A stretch of 64,000 nucleotides of DNA from Bacteroidota bacterium (GCA_038746285.1 JBCDKT010000005.1:1-64000), one strand, 5' to 3'. Shown: positions 18,001 to 25,719, counted from the first letter of the stretch. A program made the numbers and translations. The notes: generated by a model from the letters alone, not told the origin.

Positions 18001-18490
18001 CGCCCGTGCAGTCGTTCTGGGCCGGGTCGTAGCCCTTCGGGCAGACGATGCTGCCGTTGCCCTTCTCGCCGTAGAAGGCGTCGGCGTCGATCTTGAGCCA
18101 CGAGTCGTTGTGCTCGGTCGCGTTCGAGCCGAAGCCGACCTTGCTCCGCCACTGGAAGCGGTAGGTGCCGGCCTGGCTGATCCGGACGGGGAAAGCCATC
18201 GTGCCCTGGCCGGGGTTGCCGTAGTTGTTGCCGTCGTCCCACTGGAGGTAGCGGCCGCCGGTAGCGCCGGGGAACGCCGGGTGGTCGCTGTCGGCCTCGT
18301 CCGGCATCAGCCGCCAGCCGTCGGGGTGGCCGCCGCCCGGGACGAGTTCCGTCTCGGCCTCGATGACGACAAGGCCGCCGGTTTCGAGGAAGGGCGCCTG
18401 CGCGGTGCTGGAGGGCGCGAGCAGAAGCAGGGCGGACCCTGCGAGGAGGACGAGGACGCTTCGGCTCAAACGTCGATCAGGACAAGTCAT
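15017..18490 (-). CDS. Secreted multidomain glycoside-hydrolase-like protein (DUF5060/DUF4038 type) with T9SS tail
   Basis: 1157 residues. After a signal peptide (about 1-30) come a carbohydrate-binding-like beta domain (35-235: VVIEAETELV, GGRYLQWDDGNNYG, DRLVLYHSS), a DUF5060-like domain (255-350), and a TIM-barrel-like domain of the DUF4038/apiosidase type (385-690). Candidate catalytic glutamates are in VWNLGEENTNTD (about 567) and VVTLDEPGN (about 655). Next come a collagen-binding-like beta domain (710-800: DGWFVAAVYLPDGTDAFDIP, YTVAWFDPRNGG), an ASPM/HYDIN-like sandwich (830-930: LNFGAVEVGETVTRTLGLRN), another beta domain and a type IX sorting tail (1080-1157: AAPNPLRDRATVRF, LLGERVAVLVDG, LPSGVYLLRVA). 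It probably degrades a complex glycan outside the cell; the substrate is not known. No neighbouring SusC/SusD genes are visible. Confidence 0.85.
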   Translation of the reverse strand: MTCPDRRLSRSVLVLLAGSALLLLAPSSTAQAPFLETGGLVVIEAETELVPGGGHPDGWRLMPDEADSDHPAFPGATGGRYLQWDDGNNYGNPGQGTMAFPVRISQAGTYRFQWRSKVGFGSNATEHNDSWLKIDADAFYGEKGNGSIVCPKGYDPAQNDCTGDVPNGSGSGGWFKAYSSGTTDWTWSTRTSDNDAHDLFARFDAPGTYTVRVSGRSDGHLLDRLVLYHSSVGSGDALDLDNPESPRDGDSGGGDVVVEGELKRWHPVSLTFTGPDVSESDSANPFLRYRLNVAVTAPSGAVHVVPGFFAADGDAAETSAAAGDQWRAIYTPAETGTHTFAASFREGTDVAVSLSPGAGTPTAFDGLAGSFAVGETDKSAPDFRGRGVLRYVGEHYLRFDDGSYFIKGGADSPENFLGYYEFDNTQDNGGSGNDLTDGLHRYDPHLGDWQSGDPTWQGGKGKRIVGAVNYLASEGVNSQYFITMNVQGDGREVYPWTAYGERRRFDVSKLAQWDVVLRHMTARGVKLHVLTQETENDQLLNGGDLGTERKLYYRELVARFGYHPALVWNLGEENTNTDAQRRAFADYVRALDPYAHPIVVHTYPGDHEAVFGPLLGFPNLDGPSLQLGGMNNGYGPSEEWVRRSADAGRPWVVTLDEPGNATVGCSPDGAGNNHRACRGEALWANLFAGGAGVEWYFGYSRPHNDLDLEDFRSRDRLWDYTRYAVSFMHDHLPFTEMATVRASSVGADGDTYLFAQDAPDDGWFVAAVYLPDGTDAFDIPAGTYTVAWFDPRNGGALQSGSVPTVSEGADQSLGTPPGSPSEDWVALLTRTDAPDAPNLSIAPGTLNFGAVEVGETVTRTLGLRNTGTAPLTVQSLALGGPDAADFELATDPSPVVLGPGGEAAAEVAFSPSSEGGKSATLRIASDDPDTPTTTVALTGAGGSASVAVASFTLVDADTDEDVGPLADGDRLVVGEMPAHINVRANTVPAVVGSVRFRLNDDANYQTENSAPYALAGDAEGDYNPWTPAPGAYELTATPFEGANASGGAGTALAITFTVAAATDVEPEDVSDRVVLLQAAPNPLRDRATVRFRLPASVHTHVAVYTLLGERVAVLVDGVLASGLHTVPFRAGSLPSGVYLLRVATARDEATRKLVLIR

Positions 18491-18908
18491 CGTTACCGTG
18501 GTAGGCTTGTGGTGGAAGTCGTAGCCCGCTCAGATACAGCGTCTTGGGCGTGAGCGAGGCATGCGGACAAGCCATCGCCTCTCCCAGCGGCCCGCTTAAT
18601 CAGCTAGGCCGTGCGGGTCGAAACGGCAACCGAGCAGCCGACTCAAGCCGCCGGGAGCCAGGGCGCGCGGTTTTCGAGCCCGCTCAGCATTCCCTGACCC
18701 ATCAGACTTCGCCCCCCACCGGATGCGGTCTTTTGGAAAGAGCCAAGCTGCGAAGCCTCGAACACCGAGCGGCGTGCGCTACCGTTCGAAGCCGGGTTGC
18801 TGCGTCCCGGCAGGCTGTGCCGGCCCGGCGGTGTCTTCACCAAGTTTCCCCCTCAGGCGCGCGGCGCGGGCTGCGTATATTCTCGCCCTGCGTTCGCGCA
18901 GCCCTCCA
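18491..18908. other. Gene-free region before tRNA-Phe
   Basis: 418 bp without a convincing coding region. The only element I can suggest is TATATT at 18876-18881, a possible -10 box about 28 nt upstream of the tRNA 5' end, without a clear -35. Confidence 0.5.
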
Positions 18909-18981
<73 letters not shown>

Positions 18982-18995
18982 CCTCCCCAGATGCT

Positions 18996-19703
18996 AAGTC
19001 GCCCGGCGAGTTCCGCCGCTCGCAGGTGTGGCTCGGCGGGCGGTGCCCGAGCCAGGCGACGTTCGTACCACCTCCGCCCGGTGAGGTGATGGGACGTCTC
19101 AATCCGTTCGGGCACTTCTTCCACGACCCGGACTACCCCGTACTGCTGAAAGCGGGCCTCGCGCATGTTCAGTTCGAGACGATCTACCCCTTCCTCGACG
19201 GCAACGGGCGCGTCGGGCCGCTGCTTATCACCTTGCTGCTACGCGAGCAAGACGTGCTGACAGAGCCGGTACTCTACCTCAGCCTCTACTTCAAGACGAG
19301 CCGGCAGGCGTACTACGATCACCTCCAGCGCGTCCGCACTGAAGGCGACTGGGAAGGCTGGCTCTGGTACTTTCTCAGGGGCATCCGGGACACGGCCCGC
19401 GAAGCCCTCCAGACGGCGCAGGAGGCGCTCGCTCTCTTCGACGCAGACCGAGGCAAAATCGAGGTTCTTGGGCGCGGTGCGGCGTCAGCACGCGCCGTCT
19501 TCGAGATGCTTCAGCGGCATCCCCTCACGACGATTCCCGCTGCGACCGAGCGGCTCGATTTGAGCTACCCGACGGTGCGGGACGCGCTCGGGCGCCTCGA
19601 AGGGGTCGGCATCGTGAAGGAGGTGACGGGCGAGGACCGGGGCCGACTCTACGTGTATGATCATTACCTGCGTCTCCTGGGCAAAGACACCGAGCCGCTC
19701 TAG
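18996..19703 (+). pseudogene. Headless and active-site-mutated Fic family gene
   Basis: The frame immediately after tRNA-Phe translates to a Fic protein from its middle onwards: KSPGEFRRSQVWLGG, FVPPPP, LAHVQFETIYPFLDGNGRV, then LYLSLYFKTSRQAYYDHL, EGDWEGWLWYFLRG and a C-terminal winged-helix segment (LSYPTVRDALGRLE). Relatives of about 370 residues carry roughly 110-130 more residues at the N-terminus; here those are gone and the frame runs back into the tRNA. The catalytic motif HPFxDGNGRxGR reads YPFLDGNGRVGP, losing the catalytic His and the last Arg. An AMPylation activity is therefore unlikely. An internal ATG at 19089 could in principle start a short product. I call it a decaying gene cut at the tRNA 3' boundary. 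Confidence 0.8.
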
Positions 19704-19704
19704 C

Positions 19705-19742
19705 CCACGCGGGCGAAGCCGAGGCTTTCGGAAGCGGTGCGG
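19705..19742. repeat. Duplicated 3' end of recG
   Basis: About 38 bp here match the 3' end of recG at 20219-20256. The core ACGCGGGCGAAGCCGAGGC.. is identical over 22 nt, and the next 14 nt have three differences. Read on the minus strand it still encodes ESLGFARVG and a stop, like the true recG end KSLGFARVG. The two copies flank the GIY-YIG gene and its repeat segment. Confidence 0.8.
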
Positions 19743-19743
19743 A

Positions 19744-20040
19744 TCACGCAGTCATGGCGTCTGCAAGATCGACGAGGTTGGGGTTCTGCTGGCGGACGAG
19801 GTTCCATTTCCAGTCGCGGTGCCAATTCTTGAGCTGCTTCTCGCGCGCAACCGCGTCGTTCGCGTCTCGGAACGTCCCGACCCAGAGCAAATCCCGGACG
19901 CGGTAGCGTTTCGTGAAGCCCTCAACGCGCCCCGCCTTGTGCTCTGCTACCCGCCGCGTCAAGTCGTTCGTCATCCCGACGTAGAGGACCGTCCGCCGTC
20001 GGTTCGACAAGATGTAGACATAATAGCGATGCACTTTCAT
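19744..20040 (-). CDS. Small GIY-YIG nuclease family protein
   Basis: 98 residues, the usual length of stand-alone GIY-YIG proteins (UPF0213/URI-like). The motif is seen as YYVYIL (residues 6-11) and LYVGMTNDLTRR (19-30) with the candidate catalytic Arg at 29 or 30; the later glutamate is in VAREKQLKNW (E67). Such domains cut DNA with one metal ion; for these solo proteins the role is unsettled. The gene lies between two copies of the recG 3' end, starts 22 nt from a cluster of GTCATCC palindromes, and its stop codon begins 2 nt after the duplicated recG piece. This position suggests it arrived as a small mobile segment. Confidence 0.87.
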   Translation of the reverse strand: MKVHRYYVYILSNRRRTVLYVGMTNDLTRRVAEHKAGRVEGFTKRYRVRDLLWVGTFRDANDAVAREKQLKNWHRDWKWNLVRQQNPNLVDLADAMTA

Positions 20041-20062
20041 CAGTCCGTTTCTCTCTCCTTCA

Positions 20063-20158
20063 TGTCATCCCGAACTTGTTTCGGGATCTGAGGCTCATGC
20101 CATCCCTCACGAGACCCTGAAACGAGTTCAGGATGACAAGAGAGTGTTCAGGATGACA
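20063..20158. repeat. Cluster of GTCATCC/GGATGAC palindromes
   Basis: TGTCATCC at 20063-20070 is answered by GGATGACA at 20131-20138 and again at 20151-20158. Inside are two smaller hairpins: CCCGAA/TTCGGG (20069-20085) and CCTGAA/TTCAGG (20116-20132). This nested arrangement is typical of dispersed REP-like elements. It lies between the GIY-YIG start and the recG stop. Confidence 0.75.
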
Positions 20159-20214
20159 GGAGGGGGTAGAGTACTGTAATAGACGCCTTGGTCCACTCGG
20201 CGTAATCCGGCTAC

Positions 20215-22305
20215 TCACCCTACGCGGGCGAAGCCGAGGCTTTTGGGGGCGGTGCGGGCGAAGGCGCGGCGGGTCTCGACGTGCTCGGCCTGCCGGAGGT
20301 CGGGGTCGCGCTCGACGAGGGCGAAGGCGGCTTCGCGGGCAAGACTTAGTAGTTCGGCGTCGCGGACGACGTCGGCGAGTTTGAAGGCCGGGAGGCCGGA
20401 CTGGCGGGTGCCGAAGAAGTCGCCCGCGCCGCGGAGCTTGAGGTCGGTCTCGGAGATCACGAAGCCGTCGTCGGTGGCGAGCATGGCTTCGAGGCGCTCC
20501 TCAGCCTCGGCGGAGCGCTTGTAGTCGGCCATGAGGAGGCAGTAGCTCTGCTCCGCGCCCCGCCCGACGCGGCCCCGAAGTTGGTGGAGCTGCGAGAGCC
20601 CGAAGCGCTCGGCGTGCTCGATCACCATCACGGTCGCGTTCGAGACGTCGACGCCAACCTCGATCACGGTCGTGGCGACGAGGATGTCGGTCTCGCCCGA
20701 CTTGAAGCGGTCCATCGCCTCCTCCTTCTCGTAGGCGAACATCCGCCCGTGGACGAGGTCGACCCGGTAGGGCCGGAACCGCTCCTGAAGATTCTCGAAG
20801 CCGGTCTCTGCGTCTTTGAGGTCGAGCTTTTCCGACTCCTCGACGAGGGGGTAGACGACGTAGGCCTGCCGCCCGGACCGGAGCTGGTCCTTGATGAACG
20901 CGTAGGCTTCCTCGCGGCGCTTCTCGGTGTAGAGCTTGGTCTGGATCGGCTTGCGCCCGGCCGGCCGCTCGTCGATGACGGTCACGTCGAGGTCGCCGTA
21001 GACGGTCATCGCGAGCGAGCGGGGGATGGGCGTCGCGGTCATGAGGAGCATGTGCGGGCGGGAGCCTTTGCGGAACATCCGCGCGCGCTGCATCACCCCG
21101 AACCGGTGCTGCTCGTCGACGACAGCGAGGCCGAGGTTCTGGAACTCGACCGTCTCCTCGATGAGCGCGTGGGTCCCGACCGCGACCGCCGCGCGGCCTT
21201 TTTTCAGGTCGCCCAGGATCTCCTCGCGGAGCTTCTTCCGCTGCCCGCCGATGAGCAGCCGGACCTCGACCCCGAGCGGTTCGAGGTAGTCTTTGAGGTT
21301 GGCGTAGTGCTGCTCGGTGAGGATCTCGGTCGGGGCCATGAAGGCGCTCTGGAAGCCCGAGTCGAGCGCCTGCATCATCGCCGCGACGGCGACGACCGTC
21401 TTCCCGCTCCCGACGTCGCCCTGGACGAGGCGGTTCATCTGGGTCCCGCTCATCGTGTCGGCCGCGATGGCCTCGACGGCCCGCTGCTGCGCGCCCGTCA
21501 GCGTGAACGGCAGCACCTCGGTCACGAACTGCCGCGCGAACTCGCCGGGTGCACGGAAGGCTGGACCGGCGACCTCGGCGCGCTGTTCGCGCGTGAGGGC
21601 GAGGAGGAGCTGGAGGAAGAACAACTCCTCGAACTTCAACCGCCGCATCGCCCGGCCGAGCTCGCCCCGGTCCTTCGGAAAGTGGATCGCCCGGAGCGCG
21701 ACGTTGCCGGGGATGAGATCGTACTCCTCGCACACCCAGTCCGGCAAGACTTCGGGAATCTCGAGGCCGTGCTCCTTGATAAGGCCGTAGACGAGCCGCC
21801 GGAACGCCCGGCTGTTGAGGCCGACTTTTTCGAGCGCCGCGCCGCCGGGGTAGAGCGGGATGATGCGGCCCGTGTCGAGCGCCGCGCCCTCGTCGTCGAG
21901 CCGGTCGAAGTCAGGGTGGGCAAGGGAGAAGGTGCGGCCGTACTGCTCGGGCTTGCCGTGGAAGGCGAAGCGCCCGCCGGTCTCGAAGAGGCGCTGGATG
22001 TAGGTAGCGCCCCGGAACCAGACGCACTTGAGGGTGCCGCCGGAGGCGTCCTGGACGCGGAGTTCGAGCCGCCGCTTGCCGCCGCGCCCGGGGATCATCC
22101 CCTTCGCCTGGACGACCCCGACGACGGTCACCGGCTCGCCGGCCACGAGCTGGCGGATCGGGGTGACGGTCGAGCGGTCGAGGTAGCGCCGGGGGTAGGT
22201 GCGGAGGAGGTCGCGGAAGGTCTGGACGCCGGCCTTGCGCAACGGCTCGGCCCGCCGCTTCCCGACGCCCTGTAGTTCTTCGATGTCGGTGTCGAGGACG
22301 CTCAC
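20215..22305 (-). CDS. recG: ATP-dependent DNA helicase RecG
   Basis: 696 residues, full family length, with a GTG start that directly opens the conserved N-terminus (LDTDIEELQGVGKRRAEPL). It has the wedge/OB domain (VTVVGVVQAKG), Walker A (GDVGSGKTVVA, about residue 296), the DEQH box (VVDEQHRFGVMQR), MTATPIPRSLAMT, and C-terminal helicase motifs (VATTVIEVGVDVSNATVMVI, QLRGRVGRG). RecG remodels stalled forks and branch-migrates Holliday junctions. The last residues KSLGFARVG are duplicated 500 bp downstream. It is preceded by a strong terminator and appears monocistronic. Confidence 0.96.
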   Translation of the reverse strand: MSVLDTDIEELQGVGKRRAEPLRKAGVQTFRDLLRTYPRRYLDRSTVTPIRQLVAGEPVTVVGVVQAKGMIPGRGGKRRLELRVQDASGGTLKCVWFRGATYIQRLFETGGRFAFHGKPEQYGRTFSLAHPDFDRLDDEGAALDTGRIIPLYPGGAALEKVGLNSRAFRRLVYGLIKEHGLEIPEVLPDWVCEEYDLIPGNVALRAIHFPKDRGELGRAMRRLKFEELFFLQLLLALTREQRAEVAGPAFRAPGEFARQFVTEVLPFTLTGAQQRAVEAIAADTMSGTQMNRLVQGDVGSGKTVVAVAAMMQALDSGFQSAFMAPTEILTEQHYANLKDYLEPLGVEVRLLIGGQRKKLREEILGDLKKGRAAVAVGTHALIEETVEFQNLGLAVVDEQHRFGVMQRARMFRKGSRPHMLLMTATPIPRSLAMTVYGDLDVTVIDERPAGRKPIQTKLYTEKRREEAYAFIKDQLRSGRQAYVVYPLVEESEKLDLKDAETGFENLQERFRPYRVDLVHGRMFAYEKEEAMDRFKSGETDILVATTVIEVGVDVSNATVMVIEHAERFGLSQLHQLRGRVGRGAEQSYCLLMADYKRSAEAEERLEAMLATDDGFVISETDLKLRGAGDFFGTRQSGLPAFKLADVVRDAELLSLAREAAFALVERDPDLRQAEHVETRRAFARTAPKSLGFARVG

Positions 22306-22329
22306 GTGCGGGGAGAGGGGAGAAAAGAG

Positions 22330-22359
22330 ACGGCGGCAGGCGTGCGTGCCTGCCGCCGT
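22330..22359 (-). terminator. Rho-independent terminator after the SnoaL-like gene
   Basis: Perfect 12-bp arms ACGGCGGCAGGC and GCCTGCCGCCGT with a 6-nt loop. On the minus strand the stem is followed by a T-rich tract (TCTCTTTTCTCC). It separates the gene ending at 22402 from recG. Confidence 0.8.
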
Positions 22360-22401
22360 ATGGTACGCCTCGCGCGCGTGGTCTTCAACCCGCCGCCTGC
22401 G

Positions 22402-22776
22402 CTACGCCGACGGCTCGGAGGTGGCGTAGTAGAACCGGGCGTCGGTCACCTTGCCGTCCTTCCACACATAGCGCTCGACCTCTTCCAGGTTGGTCCGCTT
22501 GCCGTCGGCGAACGTCGCGTCGAACCAGGACTCGATCATGGACACGCCCGCGTCCTCGTTGGCGGTGACGACGTGGATGCCGCCGCCGTGCACCTCGCGG
22601 ATCGACCCGAAGAACTCGGCCATGCGGCCGAGCTGGGTCTCGCGGCCCTGGGCGGTCTCACCGGTCGCCTCGGTGATCGTCACGTCGTCGGCGTAGTAGG
22701 TGTCGATGGCCTCTTTCCACTGGCCGGAGTCGGCGAGCTGGGCGAGGTCGTGGGTCATCTCAAGGATAGAAGGCAT
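22402..22776 (-). CDS. SnoaL-like (NTF2-fold) protein
   Basis: 124 residues from the ATG at 22776, chosen because it begins the first helix (ILEMTHDLAQLADSGQWKEA). It continues with YYADDVTITEATGETAQGR, then a strand-rich half (IHVVTANEDAGVSMIESWFD, VERYVWKDGKVTDARFYY), the cone-shaped NTF2 fold found in SnoaL polyketide cyclases, ketosteroid isomerases and many uncharacterised small proteins. No catalytic residue can be assigned. It is divergent from the ATPase gene at 23001. Confidence 0.78.
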   Translation of the reverse strand: MPSILEMTHDLAQLADSGQWKEAIDTYYADDVTITEATGETAQGRETQLGRMAEFFGSIREVHGGGIHVVTANEDAGVSMIESWFDATFADGKRTNLEEVERYVWKDGKVTDARFYYATSEPSA

Positions 22777-23000
22777 GGTAAACGAGAGGTAGGAGAATGG
22801 GAACGGTTGGTGCCGGGCAGGAAGCAGGAGACCCTCGCGGCAACCGCAATAAACACTGGAGCGGTGACACATGCGTGTCATACAAGCTGAGCTGCAACTC
22901 GAATCCGTTCGGGGGCTTCGCCCGGCCCGCTCTTAACTCGATTCTGCGCACGGCCGACACTCAGGCGACGCTCCTCCACTCCAAGCCGCTACTCTACCCA

Positions 23001-25079
23001 ATGACGAACGAGCCCGCCCGGGACGAGACCTCCTCAACGGAGCCGCAGCCCAACGGTTCGGCAGCACCGGACGGGAGGGGTAGCTCCAGCCCGCCGCTAC
23101 CGGACGCGATCAGCGAACTGCCGGATGCCATCAGCGAACTGCCCGCTTCCATCGGCGACCAGTTCGACGTGGCTCCGTCGGACACCGAGCTAGCGGCGGA
23201 GGCGTTCTCGCCGCTCAACGTCGAGGACCGGGTGGTGATCTCGCTGCTGTTCAACGAGGCGATCCGCGTGGAGCACGTCGAGCGGGCGTGGCACCGGCGG
23301 CACGAGCTAGCGCAGGAGGGGACGCCGGTCAAGCTCTGGCGCGCCCTGGCCATGGACCCGAGCCTCGACGCGTCGATGGTCTACGCCGAGGCGGCCAACG
23401 TCTTCGCGTTCAAGACCACGCAGTTCGCTAAAGACGCTGTCCTGGCCTGCATCCGCAAGGTGGAGGACCTGTTCTCGTCGGAGCAGTGGAGCCAGATGCA
23501 GGCGCTGAAGGTGTTGCCGGCGGCGGCCAGCGAAGAGCAGCAGGACGCGCCGACGCGCCGGGCAGCCGACAGAAAAAGGCCGGGCCGGGGGGCCACAGAG
23601 GCGCGGCCCGTCGGGCGCTGGATCTTCATCACCCACGACCCGACGAACCCGGAGATCCACCGCTTCCTCAACAAGCTCCACCTCCAGTCCTACGACCTCC
23701 AGTACGCCCCGGAAGACCTCCTCGCCGAACTCACCGAGGAGTCCGGCGTCAGCGAGAACGTGGTCCGCAACGAGTACCTGGAGAAGGTGCAGGAGAGTTC
23801 GGAGTACGCCTTCGACTTCGGGCTCGAGGCCGACGACGCGCCGCTCGTGGAGGACGAGGAGCTCGAAGCCGAGATCAACCGGAGCGCGCTCATCAACCTG
23901 TTCGAGGCTGCGCTTTTCGAGGGCGTGCGGCGCGGGGCCTCCGACGTCCACATCTGCCCCAACGAGGACGGCTACATCAGCATCAACTTTCGCGTTGACG
24001 GCGACCTCGCCCAGTGGTACGTCGAGGACAAGGCCCCGCCCGAGGCGTTCCTGGCTGTCGCCAAAGACCGGAGCCGCAACGTGGACCGGTTCGAGCGCGA
24101 GAAGGGCCAGGACGGCTTCATCCAGCGCACCGTCGACGGCACCCTCATCCGCTACCGCGTCTCGGTCCTCCCGATCGCGCACTCCGACCAGGAGACGCGC
24201 CACGAGAGCATCGTCATCCGCATCCTCGACGACAGCAAGGTCGTCGACAACCTCGACAAGCTCGGGCTCGGCGAGCGGGGGCTCCAGCTCTTCAAGGAGG
24301 CCATCCGGCAGCCGCACGGGATGGTCATCCTGACCGGCCCCACCGGCTCGGGCAAGTCGACGACGCTCTACGCTGCCCTCCACGAGGTCCGCTCCCCGAA
24401 GCGCAACGTCCTCACCGTCGAGGACCCCGTCGAGTACGTCCTTCCCGGCATCCGGCAGATCAAGGTCAGCCACAAGCTCTCGGTCAAGGAGGCCCTCCGC
24501 TTCATCCTCCGCCACGACCCCGACGTGGTGATGGTCGGCGAGATGCGCGACCAGGACACGGCCGAGCTCGGCATCAAGCTCGCCAACACGGGCCACCTGA
24601 CGTTCTCGACGCTCCACACGAACGATGCCCCGAGTGCCGTCAGCCGCCTCTACAAGATGGGCGTCGAGCCCTTCCTAATCGCCCACTCCGTCACGCTCGT
24701 CGCGGCGCAGCGCCTCCTCCGGGTGCTCTGCCCGGCCTGCAAGCAGCCCGACCCCGACCCGGACCTGGAGACGCTCCGGCGCATGGGCTTCCAGCCCGGC
24801 GAGGGCGAGACCTTCCTCCGCGCCGCCCCCGCCTCGGGCTGCAAGAACTGCAACGGCAACGGCTACCGGGGCCGCCGCGCCGTAGCCGAGGTGATGGCGA
24901 TGACGAAGCCCATCCGCGAGCGCATCATCCAGGCCGAAGGCAACCTCGACGAAGACGCCCTCCGCGACGCGGCCGTGGCCGACGGGATGACCACGCTCAA
25001 GGACGCCGCGTGGGCCGTCGTCCGCGAGGGCGAGACGAGCATCGAGGAGATGGTCCGCGTCGTCGGCGTGCTACACTGA
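23001..25079 (+). CDS. GspE/PilB-family secretion or pilus ATPase
   Basis: 692 residues from the ATG at 23001, the last in-frame Met before the conserved part. The N-terminal 65 residues are Pro/Ser-rich and contain a repeated PDAISELP. A MshEN-like region precedes the catalytic core: an N2 domain with GASDVHICPNEDGYISI (about 313), Walker A GPTGSGKSTT (about 446), the Asp box and LRHDPDVVMVGEMRDQDTAE (Walker B), a His box (TFSTLHTNDAPSA), and a zinc tetracysteine CPACKQ...CKNCNG. It powers assembly of type IV pili or type II secretion pseudopili at the inner membrane. No other pilus or secretion gene is nearby, so its partner machine must be encoded elsewhere. Confidence 0.9.
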   Translation: MTNEPARDETSSTEPQPNGSAAPDGRGSSSPPLPDAISELPDAISELPASIGDQFDVAPSDTELAAEAFSPLNVEDRVVISLLFNEAIRVEHVERAWHRRHELAQEGTPVKLWRALAMDPSLDASMVYAEAANVFAFKTTQFAKDAVLACIRKVEDLFSSEQWSQMQALKVLPAAASEEQQDAPTRRAADRKRPGRGATEARPVGRWIFITHDPTNPEIHRFLNKLHLQSYDLQYAPEDLLAELTEESGVSENVVRNEYLEKVQESSEYAFDFGLEADDAPLVEDEELEAEINRSALINLFEAALFEGVRRGASDVHICPNEDGYISINFRVDGDLAQWYVEDKAPPEAFLAVAKDRSRNVDRFEREKGQDGFIQRTVDGTLIRYRVSVLPIAHSDQETRHESIVIRILDDSKVVDNLDKLGLGERGLQLFKEAIRQPHGMVILTGPTGSGKSTTLYAALHEVRSPKRNVLTVEDPVEYVLPGIRQIKVSHKLSVKEALRFILRHDPDVVMVGEMRDQDTAELGIKLANTGHLTFSTLHTNDAPSAVSRLYKMGVEPFLIAHSVTLVAAQRLLRVLCPACKQPDPDPDLETLRRMGFQPGEGETFLRAAPASGCKNCNGNGYRGRRAVAEVMAMTKPIRERIIQAEGNLDEDALRDAAVADGMTTLKDAAWAVVREGETSIEEMVRVVGVLH

Positions 25080-25097
25080 CTACGAGCCCTGCCGCTT

Positions 25098-25685
25098 TCA
25101 GACTGTGTCATCTGGTCCGTACCGGTCAAAGGTCCACCGGAGCGGATTGTCGGCGATATACCGGCGAGCGACGCCCAGTTCGCGCTCGTCCCGCAGGACG
25201 CGCTCGTGGTAATTGCGCTGCCAGACCACCACCCCCGGCGTCCCGCGCGCCGCGTTGACCCGTTTCGTGACGGCGGATTTGAACCCGGCGACAAGCGCCC
25301 CCAACGATTTTGGCGGAGGTCCCGGTCGTGCGTTTGGTCCCGACCGTAGGGGCGACCGGCCGGTCGCCCCTACGCCACCGGTGGGCGTTGCGTCATCGCC
25401 GATGATGCCGAAGATCCCGTGAACGTGGTTCGGCATGACAACAAAGGCGTCCAATACGACCTCGGCCCGGATATCCCCTGTCCGTTCCCATTCCTCCCAC
25501 ACCATCGCCCCGAGGCCCGACAGGCACATTCCCCCGTCCACGACCTCGCCGAACAGGGGCACCTGGCCGTGCGTGCAGATCGTCACAAAGTACACCCCGT
25601 CGGCGTAGCCGTGAAACGGCAGGCGGACCGAGCGGCGGCGCTGCCGAGTCGGGTCGTAGCGGCGGGCGGGTTCGGCGAGGAGCAT
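25098..25685 (-). CDS. REP-associated tyrosine transposase (RAYT, IS200/IS605 Y1 family)
   Basis: 195 residues from the ATG at 25685. Family marks: RRSVRLPFHGYADGVYFVTI with CTHG, the metal-binding HVH in VVMPNHVHGIFG (H87, H89), WQRNYHERVLRDERELG, and the catalytic tyrosine Y176 in VARRYIADNPLRW. RAYTs nick single-stranded REP hairpins and are thought to move them, usually without mobilising themselves. Uniquely here, residues about 104-114 (GVGATGRSPLR) are encoded by a perfect 30-bp palindrome whose relatives are scattered through the window. It is a single gene without IS ends, convergent with the ATPase gene 18 bp away. All catalytic residues look intact. Confidence 0.9.
   Translation of the reverse strand: MLLAEPARRYDPTRQRRRSVRLPFHGYADGVYFVTICTHGQVPLFGEVVDGGMCLSGLGAMVWEEWERTGDIRAEVVLDAFVVMPNHVHGIFGIIGDDATPTGGVGATGRSPLRSGPNARPGPPPKSLGALVAGFKSAVTKRVNAARGTPGVVVWQRNYHERVLRDERELGVARRYIADNPLRWTFDRYGPDDTV
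25345..25374. repeat. GTAGGGGC-type palindrome inside the RAYT gene (copy 1)
   Basis: A perfect 30-bp palindrome: the 15-nt arm is CGTAGGGGCGACCGG followed directly by its complement. It is the most symmetrical copy of the family and is translated in frame within the transposase. Confidence 0.9.
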
Positions 25686-25719
25686 ACCTGGTAGACACAG
25701 GTCGCCACCCGACATAACC

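Noticed and set aside
14954-18553. Very long open frame on the plus strand opposite the glycoside-hydrolase gene
   Set aside because: It is a GC-driven shadow: the translation is Arg/Val/Glu-rich with no domains, whereas the minus-strand frame has a signal peptide, recognisable domains and a sorting tail.
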